Assembly: GCF_036541425.1 (NCBI RefSeq)
Contig: NZ_JAZHFT010000003.1
Span: 186,001-250,000 of the forward strand
Length of the DNA: 64,000 nucleotides
Source of the DNA: Consotaella aegiceratis
GTDB lineage: Bacteria > Pseudomonadota > Alphaproteobacteria > Rhizobiales > Rhizobiaceae
Direction of reading: 5' to 3'
Part shown: piece by piece, positions 41,384 to 49,418 of the stretch
Position numbering within the stretch: the first letter of the stretch is position 1
Layout: every line of letters begins with the position of its first letter
Program-made: the position numbers and the translations under genes
Notes under the pieces: generated by a model
Told to the model about the DNA's origin: nothing
Seen by the model: the letters and a program-made list of their open reading frames with translations, nothing else
Databases searched by the model: none

Positions 41384-41452
41384 GTGACGTATTTCCAGCA
41401 TCACCGTCAGCGCGGCCCTGTCTTCGCCCTGCAAATGCGTTTGCAGGGCTGA
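41384..41452 (+). CDS. Leader peptide upstream of the ABC-F gene (22 codons)
   Basis: A GTG-started 22-codon ORF with an excellent Shine-Dalgarno sequence (GAGGAGGG at 41372-41379, four bases before GTG). The peptide reads MTYFQHHRQRGP, then VFALQMRLQG. It contains Arg-Gln-Arg, a basic-x-basic pattern known to promote macrolide-dependent stalling, and Met-Arg-Leu, the stall motif of the ErmDL leader peptide. Its final eight codons form a perfect hairpin, so a ribosome paused inside would change mRNA folding ahead of the ABC-F start 104 bases downstream. The peptide itself need not have any other role. The link to drug sensing is inferred. Confidence 0.6.
   Translation: MTYFQHHRQRGPVFALQMRLQG
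41426..41449 (+). promoter_or_regulatory. Hairpin formed by the leader ORF 3' end
   Basis: GCCCTGCAAA (41426-41435) pairs perfectly with TTTGCAGGGC (41440-41449), a 10-bp stem closed by the tetraloop TGCG. The stop codon of the leader ORF follows immediately. No U-run follows, so it looks like an RNA switch element more than a simple terminator. Confidence 0.6.
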
Positions 41453-41469
41453 TCAAGATGACGGACTAA

Positions 41470-41523
41470 CGGTCCTTCTTCCCGATCGGCTCACCCCGAA
41501 GCATGTGTTCGGCGTCAGGACCG
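41470..41523 (+). promoter_or_regulatory. Alternative RNA pairing in the ABC-F leader
   Basis: CGGTCCT (41470-41476) is complementary to AGGACCG (41517-41523), a 7-bp long-range stem. Competing local stems also exist: GGAC/GTCC around the first arm and GGAC/GTCC just after the second arm. Mutually exclusive folds ahead of the ABC-F ribosome-binding site are the hallmark of attenuation. Which fold hides the start is not decidable by eye. Confidence 0.4.
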
Positions 41524-41555
41524 CGCGTCCGGCCGGCACCGCGGAAGACGGTTCC

Positions 41556-43079
41556 ATGTCTTTGATCAGCCTCGATAAGCTCGGCATCACGCTGGGCACC
41601 CCGCTTTTTTCCGATCTCAATCTTGCCATCCAGAAGGGAGACCGCCTCGGCGTGGTCGCCGCCAATGGCCGCGGCAAGACCACCCTGTTGCGCTGCCTTG
41701 CCGGCCAGATCGCGCCAAGCGACGGCGTGCTGCGCGCGGCACGCAACACGCGCGTCGCTCTGATGGAGCAGGAGCCTGATACCCGCCTTCTGGGCCTGAC
41801 GCTGCAACAGGCGGTGCTTGAAGGACTGCCGCCCGAGACGCGCGAATGGGAGGCCTGGCGCGCCGACGCCCTGCTCGACGAGTTGGCGGTTCCACAGGAT
41901 CTTCGGGACCGCCCGCTTGCCGCTCTCAGCGGTGGCTGGCAGCGCACGGCGCTGCTGGCTACTGCCGCACTGAGGGAGCCCGATGTGCTCTTGATGGACG
42001 AGCCGACCAACCATCTCGATTTGGCCCGCATCGGTCAGGTCCAGCGCTGGATCGGCGGATTGCCGAAGGAGATGGCGGTGGTGGTGGCCAGCCACGATCG
42101 GGCTTTCCTCGATGCGGTGAGCACCCGGACGCTGTTCTTGCGAACCGAGCGCTCGGTCGATTTCGCGCTGCCTTATTCGCCGGCCCGCGCCAGCCTCGAC
42201 GAGTGGGACGCCGCTACGGCGCGGCGCCATGCGACGGATATCCAGAGGGCGGCCCAGCTCCGCCGGCAGGCGGCGAAGCTCCACAATATCGGCGTCAACT
42301 CGGGTTCGGGCCTGTTGACGGTGAAGACCCGGCAGCTGAAGGATCGGGCCGAACGGATCGAGTCTGCGGCGCGGCCCGCCTATCGCGAGGCCACGGCCGG
42401 CCGCATCCGGCTTGCCGATAGCGGCAGCGAGGCGAAGGTGGTGTTGACGCTGGACGATGCGCGCGTGGCGACGCCGGACGGCCGGGCGCTGTTTGCAACC
42501 GGCCAACGATGGATCCAGCCGGGCGACCGTATCGTGTTGCTCGGTGCGAACGGCAGCGGAAAGTCGCTCTTTCTCGATCAAGTCGCGCGATCCGTGCGCG
42601 GAGAAGCCTGCGAGGGTCTGCGCTGCGGGCCGTCGGTGGTGCCCGGCATCTGCGATCAGTCGCTCAGCCATCTGCGGCCGGAACAGACGCTCGCCCGAGC
42701 GATCGGCGATCGCTTCGCACTCGGCGACCAGCGGATACGAACGCTGCTCGCCGGCGCCGGCTTTCCCGTCGAGCGCCAGGGACAGACGATCGCGGGGCTA
42801 TCGGGCGGCCAACGGGCGCGGCTCGCCATGCTGATCCTTCGACTGGAGGCTCCGAACTTTTACGTGCTCGACGAACCGACCAACCATCTCGACATCGAGG
42901 GACAGGAAGACCTGGAGGCCGAGCTGTTGCGCGGCGAGGCGGCCTGCCTCGTCGTCTCGCATGACCGCCGCTTCGTCGAGACCATCGGCAACCGGTTCTG
43001 GCAGATCGAGCGGAGGCGACTGACCGAGGTCGATTCGCCCGCCGCGTTCTTCGCAGCCGCCATGGGTGGCGAGACCTGA
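41556..43079 (+). CDS. ABC-F family ATPase (ribosome-associated)
   Basis: A 507-residue protein with two ATP-binding cassettes and no membrane segments. The first cassette has Walker A (AANGRGKTT, about residues 37-45), signature LSGGWQR and Walker B LLMDEPTNHLD. The second has GANGSGKS (about 331-338), signature LSGGQRAR and YVLDEPTNHLD. The linker between them is charged, as in ABC-F factors that enter the ribosomal E site to reset the peptidyl transferase centre or displace antibiotics. The ATG at 41556 has GGAAGACGG upstream. The leader ORF and hairpins suggest drug-inducible expression, which is common for antibiotic-resistance ABC-F genes. Confidence 0.9.
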   Translation: MSLISLDKLGITLGTPLFSDLNLAIQKGDRLGVVAANGRGKTTLLRCLAGQIAPSDGVLRAARNTRVALMEQEPDTRLLGLTLQQAVLEGLPPETREWEAWRADALLDELAVPQDLRDRPLAALSGGWQRTALLATAALREPDVLLMDEPTNHLDLARIGQVQRWIGGLPKEMAVVVASHDRAFLDAVSTRTLFLRTERSVDFALPYSPARASLDEWDAATARRHATDIQRAAQLRRQAAKLHNIGVNSGSGLLTVKTRQLKDRAERIESAARPAYREATAGRIRLADSGSEAKVVLTLDDARVATPDGRALFATGQRWIQPGDRIVLLGANGSGKSLFLDQVARSVRGEACEGLRCGPSVVPGICDQSLSHLRPEQTLARAIGDRFALGDQRIRTLLAGAGFPVERQGQTIAGLSGGQRARLAMLILRLEAPNFYVLDEPTNHLDIEGQEDLEAELLRGEAACLVVSHDRRFVETIGNRFWQIERRRLTEVDSPAAFFAAAMGGET

Positions 43080-43179
43080 GATTGCCGGCTTGTTGGATAG
43101 ATTGGAGGCCGCCAAGGCCGAGTGCCGTGAGCAGACGATCGGCGCCTCGATGGCGCCGATCCATCACGGGATGTGCCGC

Positions 43180-44049
43180 TCAGCGCCCAGCGATGCCGTT
43201 CAGTGCTGCCATGGCGTCGTCGGGCAGTTCCAGATCAACCGCTGCCAAATTCTCCTTGAAATGAGCGACGGACGACGTTCCGGGAATGAGCAGGATGTTG
43301 GGCGATCGCCGCAGCAGCCAGGCGAGAGCGACCTGCATCGGCGTCGCTTCAAGCTTAGCCGCGACGCCCGAGAGCGTTTCGGATTGAAGCGGGTTGAAGC
43401 CGCCCAGCGGGAAGAAGGGCACATAGGCGATGCCGTCGCGCGCCAGATCGTCGATCAGCGGGTCGTCGGTGCGGTGGGCCAGATTGTACATGTTCTGGAC
43501 GCAGACGATCTCGGTGATCTTGCGGCCCTCCGCGACTTGCGTCGGCGTTACGTTGCTGAGGCCGATATGGCGGACGAGCCCCTGCTGCTGCAACTCGGCC
43601 AGAACGCTGAGCGGCTCCTCGATCGAGCCCTCGGCCGGTCCGTGCACGCTGAACATGATGCGCAAATTGACGACCTCCATGGCGTCGAGGCCGAGATTGC
43701 GCAGATTGTCGTGGACCGCCTGGGTCAGATCGTCGCGTGACATCGCGAGGTTCCAGGACGCGTCTTCGCCGCGCCGTGCGCCGATCTTGGTGACGATGCT
43801 CAGATCGTCGGGGTAGGGGTGCAGCGCTTCCTGGATCAGCTGATTGGTGACGTGGGGTCCATAGAAGTCGCTGGTGTCGATGTGGTCGACGCCGCTTTCG
43901 ATTGCCTCCCGCAGAACGGCGATGGCCGCATCGCGGTCCTTCGGCGGGCCGAATACGCCGGGGCCGGCCAGCTGCATGGCACCGTAGCCCAGACGCTTCA
44001 CGGTCCGGCCGCCGAGTTTGAAGGTTCCAGCTTTCTCGATATCGCTCAT
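43180..44049 (-). CDS. Aldo/keto reductase
   Basis: A 289-residue NADPH-dependent reductase with the (beta/alpha)8 aldo/keto fold. The catalytic Asp and Tyr are in DHIDTSDFYG (about residues 49-58) and the Lys in IVTKIG (about 86). Later landmarks are RHIGLSNVT and the cofactor-binding IPGTSSVAHFKENL near 253-266. It resembles the oxidoreductases that detoxify aldehydes. The ATG at 44049 is preceded by AGGAGACGATC; the extra 11 codons upstream lack a ribosome-binding site. It is convergent with the ABC-F gene, with 100 bases between. Confidence 0.9.
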   Translation of the reverse strand: MSDIEKAGTFKLGGRTVKRLGYGAMQLAGPGVFGPPKDRDAAIAVLREAIESGVDHIDTSDFYGPHVTNQLIQEALHPYPDDLSIVTKIGARRGEDASWNLAMSRDDLTQAVHDNLRNLGLDAMEVVNLRIMFSVHGPAEGSIEEPLSVLAELQQQGLVRHIGLSNVTPTQVAEGRKITEIVCVQNMYNLAHRTDDPLIDDLARDGIAYVPFFPLGGFNPLQSETLSGVAAKLEATPMQVALAWLLRRSPNILLIPGTSSVAHFKENLAAVDLELPDDAMAALNGIAGR

Positions 44050-44214
44050 GATCGTCTCCTGGCTGTCATGGCGCGGCCGCAACGGCCGGCGATGAGCGCC
44101 ATGTAAGGCGTGCCAGGATGATCAATAAGTCAGCGGAAACCGTATGAGCTATTCGGATTCCCGGACAATGCGGCGGCGCGACGAATGGGTCGCCGCAAGC
44201 AAGACGCCGGAGTT

Positions 44215-45012
44215 CTACCGCACCGACAAGCCGCGTTCGGCGAAGATCGCGCAGGCGGCCGCGGTCGCCTCGTTGGACGGCGTCGGCCAGTTCTGAAGCG
44301 GGTACTTCATGCCGAGCTCCGCCCATTTGTGGGCGCCCATCTGATGGAAGGGCAGCACCTCGACGCGCTGGACCACCGGGCCCAGATCGGCGACGAAGTC
44401 GGCCAGCCGGGCGACGTCGTCCGGATCGTCGGTGAGATTCGGCACGAGCACGTAACGCAGCCAGATCGGCTTGCCGAGACGTTGAAGCCGGCGCGCGAAG
44501 TCGAGCGTGGGCTGCAGCGGCTGCGCCGTCAGCTTCTGGTATTTCACGGGATCGGAATGCTTGATGTCGAGAAGTACCAGATCGATCGGATCGAACCAGT
44601 CGTCCTCGACGCCCGCGTGCAGGAAGCCCTGCGTGTCGAGCGCGGTGTGAAGCCCGAGCTCTTCCTTGATGCGCGAGAACAGGGCGCCGACGAAGCCCGC
44701 CTGCATCAGCGGTTCGCCGCCGGAGATGGTGACACCGCCGGCGACGCGCAGGAAGCCGGCATAGGGCCGGATCTCGTCCATCGCCTCGTCGAGCGTCACG
44801 GAGCGGCCGTTATGGAGCTTCCAGGTGTCGGGGTTGTGGCAGTAGGAGCAGCGGAACAGACAGCCGGAGGTAAAGAACACGAAGCGCATGCCCGGGCCAT
44901 CGACCGCCGCACCCGTCTCGACGGAGTGCAGGTAGCCGTGATCGGCGGGAAGGTGCACGCCGTGAGGAACGTGGACCTGGGCATGGGGAGCGGTGGTATC
45001 TCTGAAGGCCAT
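44215..45012 (-). CDS. pflA: Pyruvate formate-lyase activating enzyme
   Basis: A 265-residue radical SAM enzyme that installs the glycyl radical on PflB. The iron-sulfur motif CxxxCxxC is visible as CLFRCSYCHNP (about residues 51-61), with ISGGEPLMQ (about 95-103) for SAM binding and LLDIKHSD further on. The ATG at 45012 has AGGAGA eight bases upstream; the longer frame from 45129 runs through the intergenic hairpins and is rejected. It follows pflB in the same direction, separated by 130 bases holding three hairpins. The enzyme works only without oxygen. Confidence 0.95.
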   Translation of the reverse strand: MAFRDTTAPHAQVHVPHGVHLPADHGYLHSVETGAAVDGPGMRFVFFTSGCLFRCSYCHNPDTWKLHNGRSVTLDEAMDEIRPYAGFLRVAGGVTISGGEPLMQAGFVGALFSRIKEELGLHTALDTQGFLHAGVEDDWFDPIDLVLLDIKHSDPVKYQKLTAQPLQPTLDFARRLQRLGKPIWLRYVLVPNLTDDPDDVARLADFVADLGPVVQRVEVLPFHQMGAHKWAELGMKYPLQNWPTPSNEATAAACAIFAERGLSVR

Positions 45013-45039
45013 CGGAGCAGTCTCCTGTCCGCGTGTTTT

Positions 45040-45126
45040 GCGGCCCCGTGGGGCCGCGGAAGCGGTGGGCGCGGGCCCACCAGGGTCGGAACCGGGCGGA
45101 TCGACGGTCATCGCTGTTCCGCCCGG
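45040..45126 (-). repeat. Three tandem hairpins between pflB and pflA
   Basis: Three perfect inverted repeats sit in a row: GCGGCCCC/GGGGCCGC (45040-45057), GGTGGG/CCCACC (45064-45081) and CCGGGCGGA/TCCGCCCGG (45092-45126). None is followed by a U-run on the minus strand. They probably stabilise the pflB end of the transcript and lower pflA expression relative to pflB, since little activase is needed. Confidence 0.55.
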
Positions 45127-45142
45127 CACCTCTGTCGGTGTC

Positions 45143-47401
45143 TTACATGTGCTCGTGGAACGTCCGGTTGATGACGTCGAGCTGCTGCTCGCGCGTCAGC
45201 TTGACGAAGTTCACGGCGTAGCCGGAGACGCGGATCGTGAGCTGCGGATAAAGCTCGGGATGATCCATCGCATCGAGCAGCGTCTCGCGGTTGAAGACGT
45301 TGACGTTGACGTGGAAGCCGCCGGCCTTGGTGAAGGCGTCGAGACAGTTGGCGAGGTTCGTCACCCGATCTTCGCTGGTCTTGCCCAGCGAGCCCGGCGT
45401 CGCCGACGCGGTCCAGGAGATGCCGTCCAACGCCTCGTCGTAAGGCAGCTTGGCAACCGAGGCACCCGCTGCGACGAAGCCCTTCTTGTCGCGGCCGTTC
45501 ATCGGGTTGGCACCCGGAGCGAAAGGCTCGCCGGCGCGGCGTCCGTCCGGCGTGGTGCCGGTCTTCTTGCCGTAGACGACATTCGAGGTGATCGTCAGGA
45601 CCGACTGCGTCGGCATCGCGTCGCGGTAGAAATAGGGCTGTGCCTTGACCTTCTCCATGAACGCGCCGACCAACCAGGAGGTGATGCTATCGACCCGGTC
45701 GTCGTTGTTGCCGAAGGCCGGATATTCGCCCTCGATCTTGTAGTCGACAGCCACGCCCTTCTCGTCGCGGATCACGTGCACCTTGGCGTGCTTGATGGCC
45801 GACAGCGAGTCGGCGGCCACGGAGAGGCCGGCGATGCCGCAGCCCATGGTGCGCAGGATGTCGCGGTCATGCAACGCCATCTCGATGCGCTCATAGGCAT
45901 ACTTGTCGTGCATGTAGTGGATGATGTTCAGCGCGTTGACGTAGGTCTTGGCGAGCCAATTCATCATCTTGTCGAACTTGGCCAGCACCTCGTCGTAGTC
46001 GAGGACGTCGCCCTTGATCGGCTCGAAGCCCGGCGCGATCTGCTTGCCGCTCTTCTCGTCCACACCACCGTTGATGGCGTAGAGCAGGCACTTGGCGAGG
46101 TTCGCACGAGCACCGAAGAACTGCATCTGCTTGCCGATGCGCATGGCCGAGACACAGCAGGCGATGCCGTAGTCGTCGCCCCACTTGGGCCGCATCAGGT
46201 CGTCGTTCTCGTACTGGATGGCGCTGGTATCGGTCGACACCTTGGCGCAGAAGTTCTTGAAGCCTTCCGGCAGCTGCGAGCTCCACAGCACGGTCAGGTT
46301 CGGCTCCGGCGCGGGGCCGAGGTTGAACAGCGTGTTGAGGAAGCGGAAGCTCGACTTCGTCACCAGCGGACGGCCGTCCAGGCCCATGCCGCCGATCGAC
46401 TCGGTCACCCAGGTCGGGTCGCCGGAGAACAGCTCGTCATATTCCGGCGTGCGCAGGAACCGGACGATGCGCAGCTTGATGACGAGATCGTCGACCATCT
46501 CCTGCGCCTGATCCTCGGTGATGAGGCCGGCTTCCAGGTCGCGCTGGACGTAGATGTCCAGGAAGGTCGACACGCGGCCGAAGGACATGGCTGCGCCATT
46601 CTGCTCCTTCACCGCGGCCAGGTAGCCGAAATAGGTCCACTGCACCGCCTCGCGGGCGTTCTGGGCCGGGCGGGACAGGTCGAAGCCGTACTTGGCGCCC
46701 ATCTCGCGAAGCTCGTCGAGCGCACGGAACTGCTCCGAAAGCTCCTCGCGCTGACGGATCGTGTCTTCCGTGAAGACCGCGTCGTCGAGCTCGTGGAACT
46801 CCTTCTGCTTGGCCGCGCGCAAAGCGTCGGTGCCATAGAGAGCCACGCGGCGATAGTCGCCGATGATGCGGCCGCGGCCATAGGCATCCGGCAGGCCGGT
46901 GATGATGCCCGACTTGCGGCAGGCCAGGATCTCAGGAGTGTAGGCGTCGAAGACACCCTGGTTGTGGCTCTTGCGATGGTGGGTCCACATCTCGTGGACG
47001 ATCGGATCCGCCTCGAAGCCGTAAGCGGACAGACCGCCTTCGACCATGCGCAGGCCGCCATTCGGCATGATCGCCCGCTTCAGCGGGGCGTCCGTCTGCA
47101 GGCCGACGATGACTTCGTTGGCCCGGTCGATGTAGCCGGCGTCATGGGCGATGATGCTGCTCGGCTTGTCCGCCGAAACATCGAGGACACCCTTCTCGCG
47201 CTCCTGGGCCAACAGCTCGCCGAGCTTTTCCCACATCGCCGTGGTGCGGGCGGTGGGGCCTGACAGGAAGGTGCTGTCCCCGGAGTAAGGGGTGTAGTTC
47301 GCCTGAATGAAGTCGCGCACGTCGATCGCGTCGCGCCAAGCGGTTCCGACGAACCCGTCCCAGGGGTCCGCAACGATGACGTCGTCGGAAACAGTATCCA
47401 T
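45143..47401 (-). CDS. pflB: Pyruvate formate-lyase (formate C-acetyltransferase)
   Basis: A 752-residue glycyl-radical enzyme converting pyruvate and CoA to acetyl-CoA and formate. The catalytic pair Cys415-Cys416 lies in GIACCVSAMR, and the radical Gly727 in RVSGYAVNF near the C-terminus. Numbering is close to the Escherichia coli enzyme. The ATG at 47401 is selected because MDTVSDD opens the recognisable protein; the in-frame extension to 47527 is low-complexity. It is followed by its activase gene. Expression should rise under low oxygen; an FNR/FixK-like site lies upstream. It is unusual in alphaproteobacteria, most of which lack PFL. Confidence 0.97.
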   Translation of the reverse strand: MDTVSDDVIVADPWDGFVGTAWRDAIDVRDFIQANYTPYSGDSTFLSGPTARTTAMWEKLGELLAQEREKGVLDVSADKPSSIIAHDAGYIDRANEVIVGLQTDAPLKRAIMPNGGLRMVEGGLSAYGFEADPIVHEMWTHHRKSHNQGVFDAYTPEILACRKSGIITGLPDAYGRGRIIGDYRRVALYGTDALRAAKQKEFHELDDAVFTEDTIRQREELSEQFRALDELREMGAKYGFDLSRPAQNAREAVQWTYFGYLAAVKEQNGAAMSFGRVSTFLDIYVQRDLEAGLITEDQAQEMVDDLVIKLRIVRFLRTPEYDELFSGDPTWVTESIGGMGLDGRPLVTKSSFRFLNTLFNLGPAPEPNLTVLWSSQLPEGFKNFCAKVSTDTSAIQYENDDLMRPKWGDDYGIACCVSAMRIGKQMQFFGARANLAKCLLYAINGGVDEKSGKQIAPGFEPIKGDVLDYDEVLAKFDKMMNWLAKTYVNALNIIHYMHDKYAYERIEMALHDRDILRTMGCGIAGLSVAADSLSAIKHAKVHVIRDEKGVAVDYKIEGEYPAFGNNDDRVDSITSWLVGAFMEKVKAQPYFYRDAMPTQSVLTITSNVVYGKKTGTTPDGRRAGEPFAPGANPMNGRDKKGFVAAGASVAKLPYDEALDGISWTASATPGSLGKTSEDRVTNLANCLDAFTKAGGFHVNVNVFNRETLLDAMDHPELYPQLTIRVSGYAVNFVKLTREQQLDVINRTFHEHM

Positions 47402-48085
47402 AATGAATCCCTTTTGTCCGTTGGTCCGCAACCGCATGAAGCGGTCGCCGGTCCGGTGGCATCGGCGGTGCGGTGGGCTGCTCATCGGAGACCGGCGTCG
47501 CATCGCCTGCGATACCGGTCCGCTCAATCGAACCCTGGCATCGACTGGTTACGATATGATCGCCAAACCCGACGCGGGCAATCTTGTTTTGGCGAAGGCT
47601 CCCTTGCGGTCCATTCAAGGGTCGATTTGATCTATCACAATGACACGCCGAACATTGGCGTTCACGCTGGTCAATATGTCCTGTCTCATCCGCCTGTTCA
47701 TGCAACGTGGCGGCAGTATGGGTGCGTCCGCAAACTGAGGCAAGGCGTCGCACCGCCGGGAGATAAGTCGGAGCGACCCGTCGAGTTCCTCCGTCGAGGC
47801 GTCTTCCTTCGAATGGCTCTCGCTGAACTTTCTCACAAGTGCTTCAATCGATTTGACAATCGGGTCGCCCTGTCGCTCCGATGCCAGGCTTCTATCGTCC
47901 GATATTTTGTTCGCGGCGCAGCAAGATGGCCCTCAAATAATTGGAACAGACCCAACGAAACGACTGCGCTGTCGGGCAAACTTGGCGGGCCGTGGTCACA
48001 GAGAGGTCACGATTACCCCGCCGCGGCGCGCCACCCGTCCGAAAAGGGACGATATCGGCGGAGCCGAGCATGGACCTGGAGCGCC
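47402..48085. other. Long intergenic region upstream of pflB
   Basis: About 680 bases lie between the uxuA terminator and the pflB start. I find no confident gene. A 73-codon minus-strand frame (47615-47836, GTG start, read ALVRKFSESHSKE in part) has coding-like composition but no clear ribosome-binding site or recognised family; it may be a gene remnant. The region contains the FNR-like site listed separately and probably the pflB promoter with a long leader. Confidence 0.4.
47627..47640. promoter_or_regulatory. Possible FNR/FixK-type box upstream of pflB
   Basis: TTGATCTATCACAA fits the TTG-N8-CAA pattern of FNR/FixK sites; one half (TTGAT) is perfect and the other is degenerate. It lies about 225 bases before the pflB start, so activation would need a leader of nearly 190 bases. 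Anaerobic control of pflB is expected, but this site is only suggestive. Confidence 0.35.
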
Positions 48086-48115
48086 GAAAGAAAAGGCCTG
48101 CAGTGACTGCAGGCC
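48086..48115 (-). terminator. Rho-independent terminator after uxuA
   Basis: On the minus strand a perfect 9-bp stem (GGCCTGCAG/CTGCAGGCC, 48095-48115, 3-base loop) is followed by TTTTCTTT (48087-48094). This is a classic intrinsic terminator, 100 bases after the uxuA stop, and it closes the dctPQM-uxuA transcript. Confidence 0.8.
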
Positions 48116-48214
48116 CCAGAGCAAAGTGTCGATTTTGGCCGGCCTGGTCGTGCCAGCCTTCATCAGGGAGGCGGCCGACACGACCGCCGTTTCCCCGTTG
48201 AAAGGTTCAGCCGC

Positions 48215-49408
48215 CTAGGAACGGCTGTCGATGGCAGCCAAGGCGGCCATCACGCCGCGCAATTCGGCGAGGCCCCGCATGCGGCCGAGCAGCGGGTAGC
48301 CGGGATGGGTCTTGCGACCCACGTCCGACAGGATCTCGTGGCCGTGATCCGGACGCATGACGATCGTCGCGTCGGCGCGTCCTTCCTCGTGCCGGCGCCG
48401 TTCTTCGCCGATCAGCACCCGCACCAGCGCCACCATGTCGGTGTCGCCCGACAGGTGCTCGGCCTCCTGGAACGAGCCGTCCGGCTCCTTGCTGACATTG
48501 CGCAGGTGGGCGAAGTGGATCCGGTCGGCAAAGCGCTTCGCGATCGCCGGCACGTCGTTGGCCGGATTGGCACCGAGCGAGCCCGAACAGAGGGTCAGTC
48601 CGTTGGCCAACGACGGGACGGCTTCCATGATGAAACCGATGTCGTCCGCGTCCTTGACGACGCGCGGCAGGCCGAAGATCGACCGCGGCGGATCGTCGGG
48701 ATGGACGCAGAGCTGCACGCCCGCCTCTTCGGCCGCCGGGATGACCGCCTGCAGGAACTTCACGTAGTTGGCCCGGATGTCGTCGACGGTGATGCCGCCG
48801 TAGCGCTTCAGGACTTCGCGCAGACCGGCGACGTCGTAGCGCTCGTAGGCGCCCGGCAGGCCGGCCATGATCGAATCGAGGAGACGCTTGCGGTCCGCTT
48901 CCGACGAGGCGTCGAACCAGGCCTTGGCACGGGCCAGGACGTCGGCGTCGAACTCGTCGGCTGCTCCCTTGCGCTCCAGGATGAAGACCTCGAAGGCGGC
49001 ATATTCATGCATGTTGAAGCGCAACGCGGTGCCGCCGCCCGGCAGCGGCTCGGCCAGCTGCGTGCGGGTCCAGTCGAGCAACGGCATGAAATTGTAGCAC
49101 ACCGTCTTGATCCCGCACGCCGCCAGGTTTGCGAGCGAGGTGCGATAGTTGGCGTAGAGCGGCTCGAGATCGCCGTCGCCGAGCTTGATGCGCTCGTGCA
49201 CGGGCAGGCTCTCGACCATGACCCATGACAGGCGGCCGCCCGATTCGCGATCGATCTGCGTCTTGCGCTTCTCGATCTCCTCGATGCTCCAGACTTCTCC
49301 GTAGGGGATGTCGTGGAGCGCCGTGACGATGCCCGAAGCACCGGTCTGGACGATTTCAGGCAGCGATACGTTGTCGGACGGACCGAACCATCTGAAGGAT
49401 TCTTGCAC
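48215..49408 (-). CDS. uxuA: Mannonate dehydratase
   Basis: A 397-residue enzyme that dehydrates D-mannonate to 2-keto-3-deoxygluconate, in the glucuronate branch of hexuronate catabolism. UxuA family segments include FRWFGPSDNVSL at the N-terminus, the metal-site regions LCVHPDDPPRSIFGLPRVV and LCSGSLGANPANDV, HFAHLRNV, and the C-terminal MRPDHGHEILSD. Its start lies 10 bases after the TRAP large permease stop, so it is the last gene of the dctPQM-uxuA operon. The context implies that the transporter brings in a hexuronate or mannonate precursor. A strong terminator follows. Confidence 0.95.
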   Translation of the reverse strand: MQESFRWFGPSDNVSLPEIVQTGASGIVTALHDIPYGEVWSIEEIEKRKTQIDRESGGRLSWVMVESLPVHERIKLGDGDLEPLYANYRTSLANLAACGIKTVCYNFMPLLDWTRTQLAEPLPGGGTALRFNMHEYAAFEVFILERKGAADEFDADVLARAKAWFDASSEADRKRLLDSIMAGLPGAYERYDVAGLREVLKRYGGITVDDIRANYVKFLQAVIPAAEEAGVQLCVHPDDPPRSIFGLPRVVKDADDIGFIMEAVPSLANGLTLCSGSLGANPANDVPAIAKRFADRIHFAHLRNVSKEPDGSFQEAEHLSGDTDMVALVRVLIGEERRRHEEGRADATIVMRPDHGHEILSDVGRKTHPGYPLLGRMRGLAELRGVMAALAAIDSRS

Positions 49409-49418
49409 GGTACGGCAC

